From: Auanema rhodensis | Lineage: Eukaryota; Nematoda; Chromadorea; Rhabditida; Rhabditidae | Direction: 5' to 3' | Length of the DNA stretch: 64,000 nt | Assembly (NCBI GenBank): GCA_964057225.1 | Contig: OZ059897.1 | Span: 19,840,001-19,904,000 of the forward strand | Part shown: piece after piece, positions 53,201 through 64,000 of the stretch | How the letters are laid out: each line of letters starts with the position of its first letter | Numbering within the stretch: the first letter of the stretch is position 1 | Notes under the pieces: model-generated | What the model saw: only the letters and a program-made list of their open reading frames with translations | What the model was told of the DNA's origin: nothing | The model's database searches: none | Translations under genes and position numbers: made by a program

Positions 53201-54064
53201 TTTTAGATTCCTTTTCTCAAGGCAAAGACGATGGACAATGTTATTCAACGAAAAAATTAATTCTTCAGGGTGAAAATCGAGGATATAAGTGTGAACTTAT
53301 ATCAGTTGATATCTCGGTACATTTTTAAGCTAGCGCAAATCTGATAACACAGATCGACGCAGCTTAAAAATCCGCATCGAATGCACTATACTACATTGAG
53401 AAACGCTTAATACAAAAATTAGTTATGATCGTTTGAAAAATGATGCATTAGTGTATGTTGAGTTTCCATGTACACTCAACATTGCTTCCAAAAACATTTT
53501 GACAAAAATTTTTTCGAAAAATTTCAAAATAATTTAGCAAAAAGTAGATGTTTTTAGATTCCTTTTTTCAAGGCAAAGACGATGGACAATGTTATTCAAC
53601 GAAAAAATTATTTCTTCAGGGTGAAAATCGAGGATATAAGTGTGAACTTATATCAGTTGATATATCGGTGCATTTTTAAGCTAGCGCAAATCTGATAACA
53701 CAGATCGACGCAGCTTAAAAATCCGCATCGAATGCACTATACTACATTGAGAAACGCTTAATACAAAAATTAGTTATGATCGTTTGAAAAATGATGCATT
53801 AGTGTATGTTGAGTTTCCATGTACACTCAACATTGCTTCCAAAAACATTTTGACAAAAATTTTTTCGAAAAATTTCAAAATAATTTAGCAAAAAGTAGAT
53901 GTTTTTAGATTCCTTTTTTCAAGGCAAAGACGATGGACAATGTTATTTAACGAAAAAATTAATTCTTCAGGGTGAAAATCGAGGATATAAGTGTAAACTT
54001 ATATCAGTTGATATCTCGGTGCATTTTTAAGCTAGCGCAAATCTGATAACACAGATCGACGCAG
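44235..54064 (+). repeat. Domain IV, left part: mixed dimers and trimers
   Basis: These 28 monomers share 'ttccttttttc' and commonly 'tatttaacg' with 'gtgtaaac'. The 'ttataatcg' and 'aattcagc' markers of domains II-III are absent. A dimer whose first member has 'ttttcagattccttttt' and 'aagctaacgc' occurs at 45290 and 45992. Monomers with 'ccggatcg' and 'attaagaaac' recur at 46694, 48098, 49151, 49853, 52310 and 52661. Monomers with 'gatatatcgg' in place of 'gatatctcgg' occur at 51257, 51959 and 53363, losing the EcoRV landmark. Confidence 0.8.
47396..49501 (+). repeat. 1053-bp trimer HOR, two copies
   Basis: Three variants occur twice in order. The first has 'ttttcagattcc', 'gaaaaatttaattc', 'gtgaatatcg' and 'gatataactgtaaac' (47396, 48449). 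The second has 'gattctattttt' (47747, 48800). The third has 'ccggatcg', 'attaagaaac' and 'tatttaacg' (48098, 49151). Differences between copies include 'ataataccttgag' at the start of the first copy only and 'aagctaacgc' at the end of the second copy only. Confidence 0.88.
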
Positions 54065-57000
54065 CTTAAAAATCCGCATCGAATGCACTATACTACATTG
54101 AGAAACGCTTAATACAAAAATTAGTTATGATCGTTTGAAAAATGATGCATTAGTGTATGTTGAGTTTCCATGTACACTCAACATTGCTTCCAAAAACATT
54201 TTGACAAAAATTTTTTCGAAAAATTTCAAAATAATTTAGCAAAAAGTAGATGTTTTTAGATTCCTTTTTTCAAGGCAAAGACGATGGACAATGTTATTCA
54301 ACGAAAAAATTAATTCTTCAGGGTGAAAATCGAGGATATAAGTGTGAACTTATAACAGTTGATATCTCGGTACATTTTTAAGCTAGCGCAAATCTGATAA
54401 CACAGATCGACGCAGCTTAAAAATCCGCATCGAATGCACTATACTACATTGAGAAACGCTTAATACAAAAATTAGTTATGATCGTTTGAAAAATGATGCA
54501 TTAGTGTATGTTGAGTTTCCATGTACACTCAACATTGCTTCCAAAAACATTTTGACAAAAATTTTTTCGAAAAATTTCAAAATAATTTAGCAAAAAGTAG
54601 ATGTTTTTAGATTCCTTTTTTCAAGGCAAAGACGATGGACAATGTTATTCAACGAAAAAATTAATTCTTCAGGGTGAAAATCGAGGATATAAGTGTGAAC
54701 TTATATCAGTTGATATCTCGGTACATTTTTAAGCTAGCGCAAATCTGATAACACAGATCGACGCAGCTTAAAAATCCGCATCGAATGCACTATACTACAT
54801 TGAGAAACGCTTAATACAAAAATTAGTTATGATCGTTTGAAAAATGATGCATTAGTGTATGTTGAGTTTCCATGTACACTCAACATTGCTTCCAAAAACA
54901 TTTTGACAAAAATTTTTTCGAAAAATTTCAAAATAATTTAGCAAAAAGTAGATGTTTTTAGATTCCTTTTTTCAAGGCAAAGACGATGGACAATGTTATT
55001 CAACGAAAAAATTAATTCTTCAGGGTGAAAATCGAGGATATAAGTGTGAACTTATAACAGTTGATATCTCGGTACATTTTTAAGCTAACGCAAATCTGAT
55101 AACACAGATCGACGCAGCTTAAAAATCCGCATCGAATGCACTATACTACATTGAGAAACGCTTAATACAAAAAATAGTTATGATCGTTTGAAAAATGATG
55201 CATTAGTGTATGTTGAGTTTCCATGTACACTCAACATTGCTTCCAAAAACATTTTGACAAAAATTTTTTCGAAAAATTTCAAAATAATTTAGCAAAAAGT
55301 AGATGTTTTTAGATTCCTTTTTTCAAGGCAAAGACGATGGACAATGTTATTTAACGAAAAAATTAATTCTTCAGGGTGAAAATCGAGGATATAAGTGTAA
55401 ACTTATATCAGTTGATATCTCGGTGCATTTTTAAGCTAGCGCAAATCTGATAACACAGATCGACGCAGCTTAAAAATCCGCATCGAATGCACTATACTAC
55501 ATTGAGAAACGCTCAATACAAAAATTAGTTATGATCGTTTGAAAAATGATGCATTAGTGTATGTTGAGTTTCCATGTACACTCAACATTGCTTCCAAAAA
55601 CATTTTGACAAAAATTTTTTCGAAAAATTTCAAAATAATTTAGCAAAAAGTAGATGTTTTTAGATTCCTTTTTTCAAGGCAAAGACGATGGACAATGTTA
55701 TTCAACGAAAAAATTAATTCTTCAGGGTGAAAATCGAGGATATAAGTGTGAACTTATAACAGTTGATATCTCGGTACATTTTTAAGCTAGCGCAAATCTG
55801 ATAACACAGATCGACGCAGCTTAAAAATCCGCATCGAATGCACTATACTACATTGAGAAACGCTTAATACAAAAATTAGTTATGATCGTTTGAAAAATGA
55901 TGCATTAGTGTATGTTGAGTTTCCATGTACACTCAACATTGCTTCCAAAAACATTTTGACAAAAATTTTTTCGAAAAATTTCAAAATAATTTAGCAAAAA
56001 GTAGATGTTTTTAGATTCCTTTTTTCAAGGCAAAGACGATGGACAATGTTATTCAACGAAAAAATTAATTCTTCAGGGTGAAAATCGAGGATATAAGTGT
56101 GAACTTATATCAGTTGATATCTCGGTACATTTTTAAGCTAGCGCAAATCTGATAACACAGATCGACGCAGCTTAAAAATCCGCATCGAATGCACTATACT
56201 ACATTGAGAAACGCTTAATACAAAAATTAGTTATGATCGTTTGAAAAATGATGCATTAGTGTATGTTGAGTTTCCATGTACACTCAACATTGCTTCCAAA
56301 AACATTTTGACAAAAATTTTTTCGAAAAATTTCAAAATAATTTAGCAAAAAGTAGATGTTTTTAGATTCCTTTTTTCAAGGCAAAGACGATGGACAATGT
56401 TATTCAACGAAAAAATTAATTCTTCAGGGTGAAAATCGAGGATATAAGTGTGAACTTATAACAGTTGATATCTCGGTACATTTTTAAGCTAACGCAAATC
56501 TGATAACACAGATCGACGCAGCTTAAAAATCCGCATCGAATGCACTATACTACATTGAGAAACGCTTAATACAAAAAATAGTTATGATCGTTTGAAAAAT
56601 GATGCATTAGTGTATGTTGAGTTTCCATGTACACTCAACATTGCTTCCAAAAACATTTTGACAAAAATTTTTTCGAAAAATTTCAAAATAATTTAGCAAA
56701 AAGTAGATGTTTTTAGATTCCTTTTTTCAAGGCAAAGACGATGGACAATGTTATTTAACGAAAAAATTAATTCTTCAGGGTGAAAATCGAGGATATAAGT
56801 GTAAACTTATATCAGTTGATATCTCGGTGCATTTTTAAGCTAGCGCAAATCTGATAACACAGATCGACGCAGCTTAAAAATCCGCATCGAATGCACTATA
56901 CTACATTGAAAAACGCTCAATACAAAAATTAGTTATGATCGTTTGAAAAATGATGCATTAGTGTATGTTGAGTTTCCATGTACACTCAACATTGCTTCCA

Positions 57001-58276
57001 AAAACATTTTGACAAAAATTTTTTCGAAAAATTTCAAAATAATTTAGCAAAAAGTAGATGTTTTTAGATTCCTTTTTTCAAGGCAAAGACGATGGACAAT
57101 GTTATTCAACGAAAAAATTAATTCTTCAGGGTGAAAATCGAGGATATAAGTGTGAACTTATAACAGTTGATATCTCGGTACATTTTTAAGCTAGCGCAAA
57201 TCTGATAACACAGATCGACGCAGCTTAAAAATCCGCATCGAATGCACTATACTACATTGAGAAACGCTTAATACAAAAATTAGTTATGATCGTTTGAAAA
57301 ATGATGCATTAGTGTATGTTGAGTTTCCATGTACACTCAACATTGCTTCCAAAAACATTTTGACAAAAATTTTTTCGAAAAATTTCAAAATAATTTAGCA
57401 AAAAGTAGATGTTTTTAGATTCCTTTTTTCAAGGCAAAGACGATGGACAATGTTATTCAACGAAAAAATTAATTCTTCAGGGTGAAAATCGAGGATATAA
57501 GTGTGAACTTATATCAGTTGATATCTCGGTACATTTTTAAGCTAGCGCAAATCTGATAACACAGATCGACGCAGCTTAAAAATCCGCATCGAATGCACTA
57601 TACTACATTGAGAAACGCTTAATACAAAAATTAGTTATGATCGTTTGAAAAATGATGCATTAGTGTATGTTGAGTTTCCATGTACACTCAACATTGCTTC
57701 CAAAAACATTTTGACAAAAATTTTTTCGAAAAATTTCAAAATAATTTAGCAAAAAGTAGATGTTTTTAGATTCCTTTTTTCAAGGCAAAGACGATGGACA
57801 ATGTTATTCAACGAAAAAATTAATTCTTCAGGGTGAAAATCGAGGATATAAGTGTGAACTTATAACAGTTGATATCTCGGTACATTTTTAAGCTAACGCA
57901 AATCTGATAACACAGATCGACGCAGCTTAAAAATCCGCATCGAATGCACTATACTACATTGAGAAACGCTTAATACAAAAAATAGTTATGATCGTTTGAA
58001 AAATGATGCATTAGTGTATGTTGAGTTTCCATGTACACTCAACATTGCTTCCAAAAACATTTTGACAAAAATTTTTTCGAAAAATTTCAAAATAATTTAG
58101 CAAAAAGTAGATGTTTTTAGATTCCTTTTTTTAAGGCAAAGACGATGGACAATGTTATTCAACGAAAAAATTGATTCTTCAGGGTGAAAATCGAGGATAT
58201 AAGTGTAAACTTATATCAGTTGATATCTCGGTGCATTTTTAAGCTAGCGCAAATCTGATAACACAGATCGACGCAG
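54065..58276 (+). repeat. 1404-bp tetramer HOR, three tandem copies
   Basis: Copies start at 54065, 55469 and 56873. The members in order are: 'cttataacag' with 'cggtacat'; 'cttatatcag' with 'cggtacat'; 'cttataacag' with 'cggtacat' and 'aagctaacgc'; and a member with 'caaaaaatagtt' and 'gtgtaaac'. The 'atagtta' marker recurs at 55174, 56578 and 57982, exactly 1404 bp apart. Copies 2 and 3 share 'cgctcaatac' in the first member, where copy 1 has 'cgcttaatac'. The fourth member of copy 3 differs by 'ccttttttttaagg' in place of 'ccttttttcaagg', 'ttgattc' and 'attcaacg'. Confidence 0.9.
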
Positions 58277-61200
58277 CTTAAAAATCCGCATCGAATGCAC
58301 TATACTACATTGAGAAACGCTTAATACAAAAATTAGTTATGATCGTTTGAAAAATGATGCATTAGTGTATGTTGAGTTTCCATGTACACTCAACATTGCT
58401 TCCAAAAACATTTTGACAAAAATTTTTTCGAAAAATTTCAAAATAATTTAGCAAAAAGTAGATGTTTTTAAATTCCTTTTTTCAAGGCAAAGACGATGGA
58501 CAATGTTATTCAACGAAAAAATTAATTCTTCAGGGTGAAAATCGAGGATATAAGTGTGAACTTATAACAGTTGATATCTCGGTACATTTTTAAGCTAGCG
58601 CAAATCTGATAACACAGATCGACGCAGCTTAAAAATCCGCATCGAATGCACTATACTACATTGAGAAACGCTTAATACAAAAATTAGTTATGATCGTTTG
58701 AAAAATGATGCATTAGTGTATGTTGAGTTTCCATGTACACTCAACATTGCTTCCAAAAACATTTTGACAAAAATTTTTTCGAAAAATTTCAAAATAATTT
58801 AGCAAAAAGTAGATGTTTTTAAATTCCTTTTTTCAAGGCAAAGACGATGGACAATGTTATTCAACGAAAAAATTAATTCTTCAGGGTGAAAATCGAGGAT
58901 ATAAGTGTGAACTTATAACAGTTGATATCTCGGTACATTTTTAAGCTAGCGCAAATCTGATAACACAGATCGACGCAGCTTAAAAATCCGCATCGAATGC
59001 ACTATACTATATTGAGAAACGCTTAATACAAAAATTAGTTATGATCGTTTGAAAAATGATGCATTAGTGTATGTTGAGTTTCCATGTACACTCAACATTG
59101 CTTCCAAAAACATTTTGACAAAAATTTTTTCGAAAAATTTCAAAATAATTTAGCAAAAAGTAGATGTTTTTAGATTCCTTTTTTCAAGGCAAAGACGATG
59201 GACAATGTTATTCAACGAAAAAATTAATTCTTCAGGGTGAAAATCGAGGATATAAGTGTGAACTTATATCAGTTGATATCTCGGTACATTTTTAAGCTAG
59301 CGCAAATCTGATAACACAGATCGACGCAGCTTAAAAATCCGCATCGAATGCACTATACTACATTGAGAAACGCTTAATACAAAAATTAGTTATGATCGTT
59401 TGAAAAATGATGCATTAGTGTATGTTGAGTTTCCATGTACACTCAACATTGCTTCCAAAAACATTTTGACAAAAATTTTTTCGAAAAATTTCAAAATAAT
59501 TTAGCAAAAAGTAGATGTTTTTAGATTCCTTTTTTCAAGGCAAAGACGATGGACAATGTTATTCAACGAAAAAATTAATTCTTCAGGGTGAAAATCGAGG
59601 ATATAAGTGTGAACTTATATCAGTTGATATCTCGGTACATTTTTAAGCTAGCGCAAATCTGATAACACAGATCGACGCAGCTTAAAAATCCGCATCGAAT
59701 GCACTATACTACATGGAAGAACGCTTAATACAAAAATTAGTTATGATCGTTTGAAAAATGATGCATTAGTGTATGTTGAGTTTCCATGTACACTCAACAT
59801 TGCTTCCAAAAACATTTTGACAAAAATTTTTTCGAAAAATTTCAAAATAATTTAGCAAAAAGTAGATGTTTTTAGATTCCTTTTTTCAAGGCAAAGACGA
59901 TGGACAATGTTATTCAACGAAAAAATTATTTCTTCAGGGTGAAAATCGAGGATATAAGTGTGAACTTATATCAGTTGATATATCGGTGCATTTTTAAGCT
60001 AGCGCAAATCTGATAACACAGATCGACGCAGCTTAAAAATCCGCATCGAATGCACTATACTACATTGAGAAACGCTTAATACAAAAATTAGTTATGATCG
60101 TTTGAAAAATGATGCATTAGTGTATGTTGAGTTTCCATGTACACTCAACATTGCTTCCAAAAACATTTTGACAAAAATTTTTTCGAAAAATTTCAAAATA
60201 ATTTAGCAAAAAGTAGATGTTTTTAGATTCCTTTTTTCAAGGCAAAAACGATGGACGATGTTATTCAACGAAAAAATTAATTCTTCAGGGTGAAAATCGA
60301 GGATATAAGTGTAAACTTATATCAGTTGATATCTCGGTGCATTTTTAAGCTAGCGCAAATCTGATAACACAGATCGACGCAGCTTAAAAATCCGCATCGA
60401 ATGCACTATACTACATTGAGAAACGCTTAGTACAAAAATTAGTTATGATCGTTTGAAAAATGATGCATTAGTGTATGTTGAGTTTCCATGTACACTCAAC
60501 ATTGCTTCCAAAAACATTTTGACAAAAATTTTTTCGAAAAATTTCAAAATAATTTAGCAAAAAGTAGATGTTTTTAGATTCCTTTTTTCAAGGCAAAGAC
60601 GATGGACAATGTTATTCAACGAAAAAATTAATTCTTCAGGGTGAAAATCGAGGATATAAGTGTGAACTTATAACAGTTGATATCTCGGTACATTTTTAAG
60701 CTAGCGCAAATCTGATAACACAGATCGACGCAGCTTAAAAATCCGCATCGAATGCACTATACTACATTGAGAAACGCTTAATACAAAAATTAGTTATGAT
60801 CGTTTGAAAAATGATGCATTAGTGTATGTTGAGTTTCCATGTACACTCAACATTGCTTCCAAAAACATTTTGACAAAAATTTTTTCGAAAAATTTCGAAA
60901 TAATTTAGCAAAAAGTAGATGTTTTTAGATTCCTTTTTTCAAGGCAAAGACGATGGACAATGTTATTCAACGAAAAAATTAATTCTTCAGGGTGAAAATC
61001 GAGGATATAAGTGTGAACTTATAACAGTTGATATCTCGGTACATTTTTAAGCTAGCGCAAATCTAATAACACAGATCGACGCAGCTTAAAAATCCGCATC
61101 GAATGCACTATACTACATTGAAAAACGCTTAATACAAAAATTAGTTATGATCGTTTGAAAAATGATGCATTAGTGTATGTTGAGTTTCCATGTACACTCA

Positions 61201-61775
61201 ACATTGCTTCCAAAAACATTTTGACAAAAATTTTTTCGAAAAATTTCAAAATAATTTAGCAAAAAGTAGATGTTTTTAGATTCCTTTTTTCAAGGCAAAC
61301 ACGATGGACAATGTTATTTAACGAAAAAATTAATTCTTCAGGGTGAAAATCGAGGATATAAGTGTAAACTTATATCAGTTGATATCTCGGTGCATTTTTA
61401 AGCTAGCGCAAATCTGATAACACAGATCGACGCAGCTTAAAAATCCGCATCGAATGCACTATACTACATTGAGAAACGCTTAATACAAAAATTAGTTATG
61501 ATCGTTTGAAAAATGATGCATTAGTGTATGTTGAGTTTCCATGTACACTCAACATTGCTTCCAAAAACATTTTGACAAAAATTTTTTCGAAAAATTTCAA
61601 AATAATTTAGCAAAAAGTAGATGTTTTTAGATTCCTTTTTTCAAGGCAAAGACGATGGACAATGTTATTCAACGAAAAAATTAATTCTTCAGGGTGAAAA
61701 TCGAGGATATAAGTGTGAACTTATAACAGTTGATATCTCGGTACATTTTTAAGCTAGCGCAAATCTGATAACACA

Positions 61776-61790
61776 GATCGACGCATTAAA
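61776..61790 (+). other. 2-bp deletion at monomer junction (first of two)
   Basis: The junction reads 'gacgcattaaaaat' in place of 'gacgcagcttaaaaat', a loss of two bases. The same deletion recurs 700 bp downstream, so the two monomers that end in it are related by duplication of a 700-bp dimer. Confidence 0.85.
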
Positions 61791-62475
61791 AATCCGCATC
61801 GAATGCACTATACTACATTGAGAAACGCTTAATACAAAAATTAGTTATGATCGTTTGAAAAATGATGCATTAGTGTATGTTGAGTTTCCATGTACACTCA
61901 ACATTGCTTCCAAAAACATTTTGACAAAAATTTTTTCGAAAAATTTCAAAATAATTTAGCAAAAAGTAGATGTTTTTAGATTCCTTTTTTCAAGGCAAAG
62001 ACGATGGACAATGTTATTCAACGAAAAAATTGATTCTTCAGGGTGAAAATCGAGGATATAAGTGTAAACTTATATCAGTTGATATCTCGGTGCATTTTTA
62101 AGCTAGCGCAAATCTGATAACACAGATCGACGCAGCTTAAAAATCCGCATCGAATGCACTATACTACATTGAGAAACGCTTAATACAAAAATTAGTTATG
62201 ATCGTTTGAAAAATGATGCATTAGTGTATGTTGAGTTTCCATGTACACTCAACATTGCTTCCAAAAACATTTTGACAAAAATTTTTTCGAAAAATTTCAA
62301 AATAATTTAGCAAAAAGTAGATGTTTTTAGATTCCTTTTTTCAAGGCAAAGACGATGGACAATGTTATTCAACGAAAAAATTAATTCTTCAGGGTGAAAA
62401 TCGAGGATATAAGTGTGAACTTATAACAGTTGATATCTCGGTACATTTTTAAGCTAGCGCAAATCTGATAACACA

Positions 62476-62490
62476 GATCGACGCATTAAA
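62476..62490 (+). other. 2-bp deletion at monomer junction (second of two)
   Basis: This is the same 2-bp loss as near 61785, in the same monomer class ('cttataacag', 'cggtacat'). The spacing of 700 bp equals two monomers minus the deletion. Confidence 0.85.
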
Positions 62491-63888
62491 AATCCGCATC
62501 GAATGCACTATACTACATTGAGAAACGCTTAATACAAAAATTAGTTATGATCGTTTGAAAAATGATGCATTAGTGTATGTTGAGTTTCCATGTACACTCA
62601 ACATTGCTTCCAAAAACATTTTGACAAAAATTTTTTCGAAAAATTTCAAAATAATTTAGCAAAAAGTAGATGTTTTTAGATTCCTTTTTTCAAGGCAAAG
62701 ACGATGGACAATGTTATTCAACGAAAAAAATGATTCTTCAGGGTGAAAATCGAGGATATAAGTGTAAACTTATATCAGTTGATATCTCGGTGCATTTTTA
62801 AGCTAGCGCAAATCTGATAACACAGATCGACGCAGCTTAAAAATCCGCATCGAATGCACTATACTACATTGAGAAACGCTTAATACAAAAATTAGTTATG
62901 ATCGTTTGAAAAATGATGCATTAGTGTATGTTGAGTTTCCATGTACACTCAACATTGCTTCCAAAAACATTTTGACAAAAATTTTTTCGAAAAATTTCAA
63001 AATAATTTAGCAAAAAGTAGATGTTTTTAGATTGCTTTTTTCAAGGCAAAGACGATGGACAATGTTATTCAACGAAAAAATTAATTCTTCAGGGTGAAAA
63101 TCGAGGATATAAGTGTGAACTTATAACAGTTGATATCTCGGTACATTTTTAAGCTAGCGCAAATCTGATAACACAGATCGACGCAGCTTAAAAATCCGCA
63201 TCGAATGCACTATACTACATTGAGAAACGCTTAATACAAAAATTAGTTATGATCGTTTGAAAAATGATGCATTAGTGTATGTTGAGTTTCCATGTACACT
63301 CAACATTGCTTCCAAAAACATTTTGACAAAAATTTTTTCGAAAAATTTCAAAATAATTTAGCAAAAAGTAGATGTTTTTAGATTCCTTTTTTCAAGGCAA
63401 AGACGATGGACAATGTTATTTAACGAAAAAATTAATTCTTCAGGGTGAAAATCGAGGATATAAGTGTAAACTTATATCAGTTGATATCTCGGTGCATTTT
63501 TAAGCTAGCGCAAATCTGATAACACAGATCGACGCAGCTTAAAAATCCGCATCGAATGCACTTTACTACATTGAGAAACGCTTAATACAAAAATTAGTTA
63601 TGATCGTTTGAAAAATGATGCATTAGTGTATGTTGAGTTTCCATGTACACTCAACATTGCTTCCAAAAACATTTTGACAAAAATTTTTTCGAAAAATTTC
63701 AAAATAATTTAGCAAAAAGTAGAAGTTTTTAGATTCCTTTTTTCAAGGCAAAGACGATGGACGATGTTATTCAACGAAAAAATTAATTCTTCAGGGTGAA
63801 AATCGAGGATATAAGTGTAAACTTATATCAGTTGATATCTCGGTGCATTTTTAAGCTAGCGCAAATCTGATAACACAGATCGACGCAG

Positions 63889-64000
63889 CTTAAAAATCCG
63901 CATCGAATGCACTATACTACATTGAGAAACGCTTAGTACAAAAATTAGTTATGATCGTTTGAAAAATGATGCATTAGTGTATGTTGAGTTTCCATGTACA
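63889..64000 (+). repeat. Truncated monomer at window edge
   Basis: The first 112 bases of a further monomer, with 'cgcttagtac' at its left end, are cut by the window boundary. The array therefore continues beyond the window. Confidence 0.97.

Larger units (their letters stand above)
1..64000 (+). repeat. 351-bp tandem satellite DNA array, 182 full monomers
   Basis: The sequence repeats head to tail every 351 bp from the first base to the last. The landmark 'cttaaaaatccgcatcg' or a one-base variant recurs at 1, 352, 703, 1054 and so on to 63889. All copies have the same orientation and no foreign DNA interrupts them. Compared by eye, monomers mostly differ at a few positions. Single monomers of 350 or 352-353 bp occur, and the net drift over 182 monomers is only +6 bp. 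G+C of the first monomer is about 31% by count. Long-range homogeneity without genes is characteristic of eukaryotic centromeric or pericentromeric satellite DNA. Neither array edge lies in the window, so the true array is longer. Confidence 0.98.
58277..64000 (+). repeat. Domain IV, right part: alternating dimer-like order
   Basis: These 16 full monomers plus the edge fragment belong to two classes. One has 'gtgtgaac', often with 'cttataacag' and 'cggtacat'. The other has 'gtgtaaac' with 'cttatatcag' and 'cggtgcat'. From 61085 to 63537 they alternate strictly, giving a dimer of about 700 bp. Private changes include 'atttcgaaataa' (near 60895), 'atctaataac' (near 61063), 'gcaaacacgatgg' (near 61297) and 'gattgctttttt' (near 63030). 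No gene or foreign insertion is present. Confidence 0.8.

Noticed and set aside
1-64000. CRISPR array
   Set aside because: The repeat unit is 351 bp with no unique spacers, far from the short repeat-spacer form, and there are no cas genes.
1-64000. Tandem protein-repeat gene (one long coding array)
   Set aside because: 351 is divisible by three, but every frame contains stops in most monomers and 350-, 352- and 353-bp monomers shift the frame freely.

Overview
The whole 64,000-base window is one uninterrupted head-to-tail array of a single satellite monomer of 351 bp. I count 182 complete monomers plus a 112-base partial one at the right edge. All are in the same orientation. There is no unique sequence, transposon, RNA gene, CRISPR array or believable protein gene. 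Counting bases in the first monomer gives about 31% G+C. This is eukaryotic constitutive heterochromatin, most likely (peri)centromeric satellite DNA. The AT-richness, A/T runs and monomer length of about 350 bp resemble insect or other invertebrate satellites, but I do not recognise the family and cannot name a species.

The array is not homogeneous. Monomer variants, identified by shared substitutions and 1-2 bp indels, follow each other in repeating orders, so higher-order repeats (HORs) of several sizes are nested. Four domains can be seen. Domain I (1-7371) has a five-monomer (1755 bp) periodicity. Domain II (7372-24221) has a 702-bp dimer, a 1053-bp trimer with self-compensating +1/-1 indels, and a large duplication at offsets of 10,180 and 9,829 bp. 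Domain III (24222-44234) has a nearly perfect tandem duplication at an offset of 7,725 bp, followed by a further partial copy. Domain IV (44235-64000) has dimers, a 1053-bp trimer and three tandem copies of a 1404-bp tetramer. These patterns fit repeated unequal exchange and gene conversion.

Within each monomer, four dyad-symmetric elements recur (first-monomer positions 93-120, 148-159, 271-292 and 316-354). The first is a perfect 9-bp stem in which the only substitutions I saw fall in the loop. The third would form, in RNA, a 9-bp hairpin closed by a GNRA-type tetraloop (GTGA, or GTAA in another variant class). Substitutions cluster at monomer positions of about 187-300, while about 74-155 is almost invariant. 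These conserved dyads are the best candidates for undescribed function, as protein-binding sites, replication or exchange sites, or structured satellite transcripts. Short open frames inside some monomers exist only where one polymorphism removes a stop. I treat them as non-coding.
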